Source: an uncultured Oscillospiraceae bacterium
GTDB taxonomy: Bacteria; Bacillota; Clostridia; Oscillospirales; Ruminococcaceae
Length of the DNA: 5,898 bases
Direction: 5' to 3'
Assembly (NCBI GenBank): GCA_910587335.1
Contig: CAJUMG010000017.1
Coordinates: forward strand, 1 to 5,898
This document shows, piece after piece, positions 4,118 to 5,898 of this stretch. The first letter of the stretch is position 1; each line of letters begins with the position of its first letter. The notes under the pieces were generated by a model. It saw only the letters and a list, made by a program, of their open reading frames with translations, had not been told where the DNA came from and made no database searches. Position numbers and translations under genes: made by a program.

Positions 4118-5898
4118 CTATTTTTGCAGCAGCAGGTATAATAGCGTAGCCACAACGCCAGCACCGTACAAAAGCAGCTCGTAAGCGAGGGTCTCTCCCA
4201 CGATTCCCCGGTGAACCGGACGATCAGAGTAAGCGCCAAATTGCTCGTTTGTTTTAGGCTCCACAGTCTGCGGCGCTTTTTTATAAAACAGTCGATGGAC
4301 CAAAAGAATGATCCAATCTGCCACAGAGGCCACAACACGGGAACAAAACGCACCTATAAAGGCCAAGCCCTGTAAAAGAGGCTGGTATACTACTTTCTCC
4401 AAATCGGCCCAGCGCGGCCAGCGGTCCACATAAACCCGCACGCCTTGTCCATCCTTCTTCATGAGCAGCAGGCGTACCACACCAAAGTACAGCACCACAC
4501 CAATACAGATGGAAATCAGTGCTCCCTGCAAATTAGTCCAGGAAAAATACTGCACTGTATGTTCCAGCTCTGCTCCACCCAAAAATGAGCGAGAAGCCTC
4601 GGCGATTTTATCCATCGTCCCATGGGCGAACAGGCCAAAGAACAGCAGTATTAGGCCAGAAACCGTCAGCATAACCGCAGTGGGCTTATCCATATACTTG
4701 CTCTTTTCAACTGTGCTTTCAGGCTTTTGCTCGATAAAAATGGCCACAAACAGCTTTGTCATGTAAGCCAGCGTCATGCCGCCAGCGATCAAAAATAGCC
4801 ATTCAATCACCCGCATAAGACCTGCGCCGCCCTGCGCTGCCAGAATCTCGATATATTCCACAATTCCTTCATGCAGCAGCGTTTTGCTGATATAGCCGCT
4901 CCACAACGGAATACCGCCAACGCCCACAGCCGCCATCAAAAAACAAAATGCCAAAAGAGGCTTGCCTCTGCCCCATCCGCGGATCTCGTTTAAGTTCAAG
5001 CTTTCCGTTTGAGTGAAGATCACCCCAGCGATAACGAAAAGAATCAGCTTAATCAGCGAATGGTTCACCATATGCAATACTGTGCCGTATACCGCCAGCT
5101 GATTATGTGCTCCCAGCAGTCCTTGCATACCAACACCGACCAGGATAAAGCCAATCTGGGACATAGAGGAACAGGCCAACGTCCTTTTTAAATTGATGGA
5201 AAAAAGGCCCAAGACCGCTCCCAGCAGCATGGTCACAACACCTAATATCAGGATCAGCATACCCCAATTGATGTCGTGGTAAAAAACATCGCAGGATACA
5301 ATCAGCACGCCAAAAATTCCAGCCTTGCTCAGTACAGCGGACAAAACCGCTGTAGCAGGCGCCGGTGCCGCCGTGTAGGACCTGGGCATCCAAAAATGCA
5401 ACGGAAACATTCCCGCTTTAGCCGCAAACCCAAACAAGACACAGCTGCCAGCCGCATACAAAAGCCGCCGGTCTTCTACTGCCGCACAGGCTTTTCGCAG
5501 AGCGTCAAACTGCAAAGTCCCTGCCAGATGATACAGCAAAAATATACCCATCAGCGTAACCAAGCCACCTAATACACCAATAGTCAGATAACTGCGAGAA
5601 GCTTTAATCGCCTCTGGCGTTTCCTCCTGTACCACCCAAACATAAGAGGCAAAAGACATCATTTCAAAGAAAATAAACGTCGTATATAGATCCCCCGAAA
5701 GGAAAATTCCCATGGTTGACCCCAACGCCAACAATAAAAACAGATAGTACCGGTTGCGGTTGCGCCGGTGAGCAAAGTAGGATCTGGATGGAAGGGTTGT
5801 CATCATCCAAATCGCTGCAGTCAAAAGTGCCATAACTATCCGGAAGCCATCTACCTGAAAGGTGAGTCCCAAGCCGCATATTGCCTCTAGCCGCAAAG
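4118..5898 (-). CDS. Proton-translocating membrane subunit, NuoL/M/N-MrpD-HyfB family (5' partial)
   Basis: The frame is open to the right edge, so the N-terminus is outside the window; about 592 residues are visible and relatives suggest up to ~100 more. It is strongly hydrophobic, with roughly 13-15 membrane helices, and matches the antiporter-like subunits of complex I, Mrp antiporters and membrane-bound hydrogenases, which move H+ or Na+ across the cytoplasmic membrane. Visible channel residues (numbered from the TTG at 5896) are Glu78 in FFEMMSFASYVW, Lys160 in FAAKAGMFPLHFWMPRSYTA with APAPA after it, Lys191 in VLSKAGIFG, His279 and Lys283 in HMVNHSLIKLILF, and Lys338 in GIPLWSGYISKTLL. 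These align by eye with NuoM Glu144, Lys234 and Lys265, and with the NuoL terminal Lys region. The C-terminal ~150 residues add further helices and a conserved-looking QFGAYSDRPVHRGIVGETLAYELLLYGAG tail-like segment. It is the last gene before a terminator, so the remaining complex genes should lie to the right. Which complex (hydrogenase, Mrp or NADH-type) cannot be decided here. Confidence 0.9.
   Translation of the reverse strand, partial: LRLEAICGLGLTFQVDGFRIVMALLTAAIWMMTTLPSRSYFAHRRNRNRYYLFLLLALGSTMGIFLSGDLYTTFIFFEMMSFASYVWVVQEETPEAIKASRSYLTIGVLGGLVTLMGIFLLYHLAGTLQFDALRKACAAVEDRRLLYAAGSCVLFGFAAKAGMFPLHFWMPRSYTAAPAPATAVLSAVLSKAGIFGVLIVSCDVFYHDINWGMLILILGVVTMLLGAVLGLFSINLKRTLACSSMSQIGFILVGVGMQGLLGAHNQLAVYGTVLHMVNHSLIKLILFVIAGVIFTQTESLNLNEIRGWGRGKPLLAFCFLMAAVGVGGIPLWSGYISKTLLHEGIVEYIEILAAQGGAGLMRVIEWLFLIAGGMTLAYMTKLFVAIFIEQKPESTVEKSKYMDKPTAVMLTVSGLILLFFGLFAHGTMDKIAEASRSFLGGAELEHTVQYFSWTNLQGALISICIGVVLYFGVVRLLLMKKDGQGVRVYVDRWPRWADLEKVVYQPLLQGLAFIGAFCSRVVASVADWIILLVHRLFYKKAPQTVEPKTNEQFGAYSDRPVHRGIVGETLAYELLLYGAGVVATLLYLLLQK

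Noticed and set aside
1..5898. CRISPR array, tRNA/rRNA, insertion sequence ends or direct-repeat arrays
   Set aside because: Reading through the window I saw no regularly spaced repeats, no tRNA-like cloverleaf or CCA end, no transposase motif and no terminal inverted repeats with target duplications.

Overview
The window looks like chromosomal DNA of an anaerobic gut-type Firmicute (class Clostridia, perhaps Oscillospiraceae- or Lachnospiraceae-like). This is inferred from strong AAAGGAGG ribosome binding sites, moderately GC-rich codon use, a Sec/lipobox lipoprotein, and the gene content: lipoprotein flavodoxin, aldo/keto reductase, YpsA-type SLOG protein, and a hydrogenase/Mrp/complex I-like membrane subunit. 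No database search was possible, so family calls rest on motifs and recalled family sequences.

Left region (1-2730, + strand) is a redox gene cluster in partial decay. It opens with the C-terminal part of an alpha/beta hydrolase whose frame is closed at 47-49, so the nucleophile-bearing half is not in frame. Next, from 557, is a strong ribosome binding site and the first ~27 residues of an NAD(P)H-dependent FMN reductase-like protein. These are joined in a different frame to the last ~38 residues of the same kind of protein, so the middle of the gene is gone. Then comes an intact 613-residue gene (766-2607) with a lipoprotein signal, a flavodoxin domain, a cyclophilin-like domain and a complete aldo/keto reductase in one chain. 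A strong rho-independent terminator at 2685-2730 closes the unit.

Middle region (2731-4080) holds two divergent single genes. One is a SLOG/YpsA-like protein on the minus strand, best started at a TTG at 3389. The other is a GNAT acetyltransferase on the plus strand (3525-4040). Each has a readable sigma-A-like promoter in the short shared intergenic region. A long, probably bidirectional terminator at 4039-4079 lies between the GNAT gene and the convergent gene to its right.

Right region (4118-5898, minus strand) is the C-terminal ~590 residues of a polytopic proton/sodium-translocating subunit of the NuoL/M/N-MrpA/D-HyfB family. Its 5' end lies beyond the window. It seems to be the last gene of an operon that continues to the right.

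The most distinctive items are the three-domain lipoprotein fusion (flavodoxin + cyclophilin-like + aldo/keto reductase) and the internally deleted flavin reductase just upstream of it. I saw no CRISPR array, tRNA, rRNA, insertion sequence or phage gene, and nothing that clearly amounts to a new defence or mobile system.
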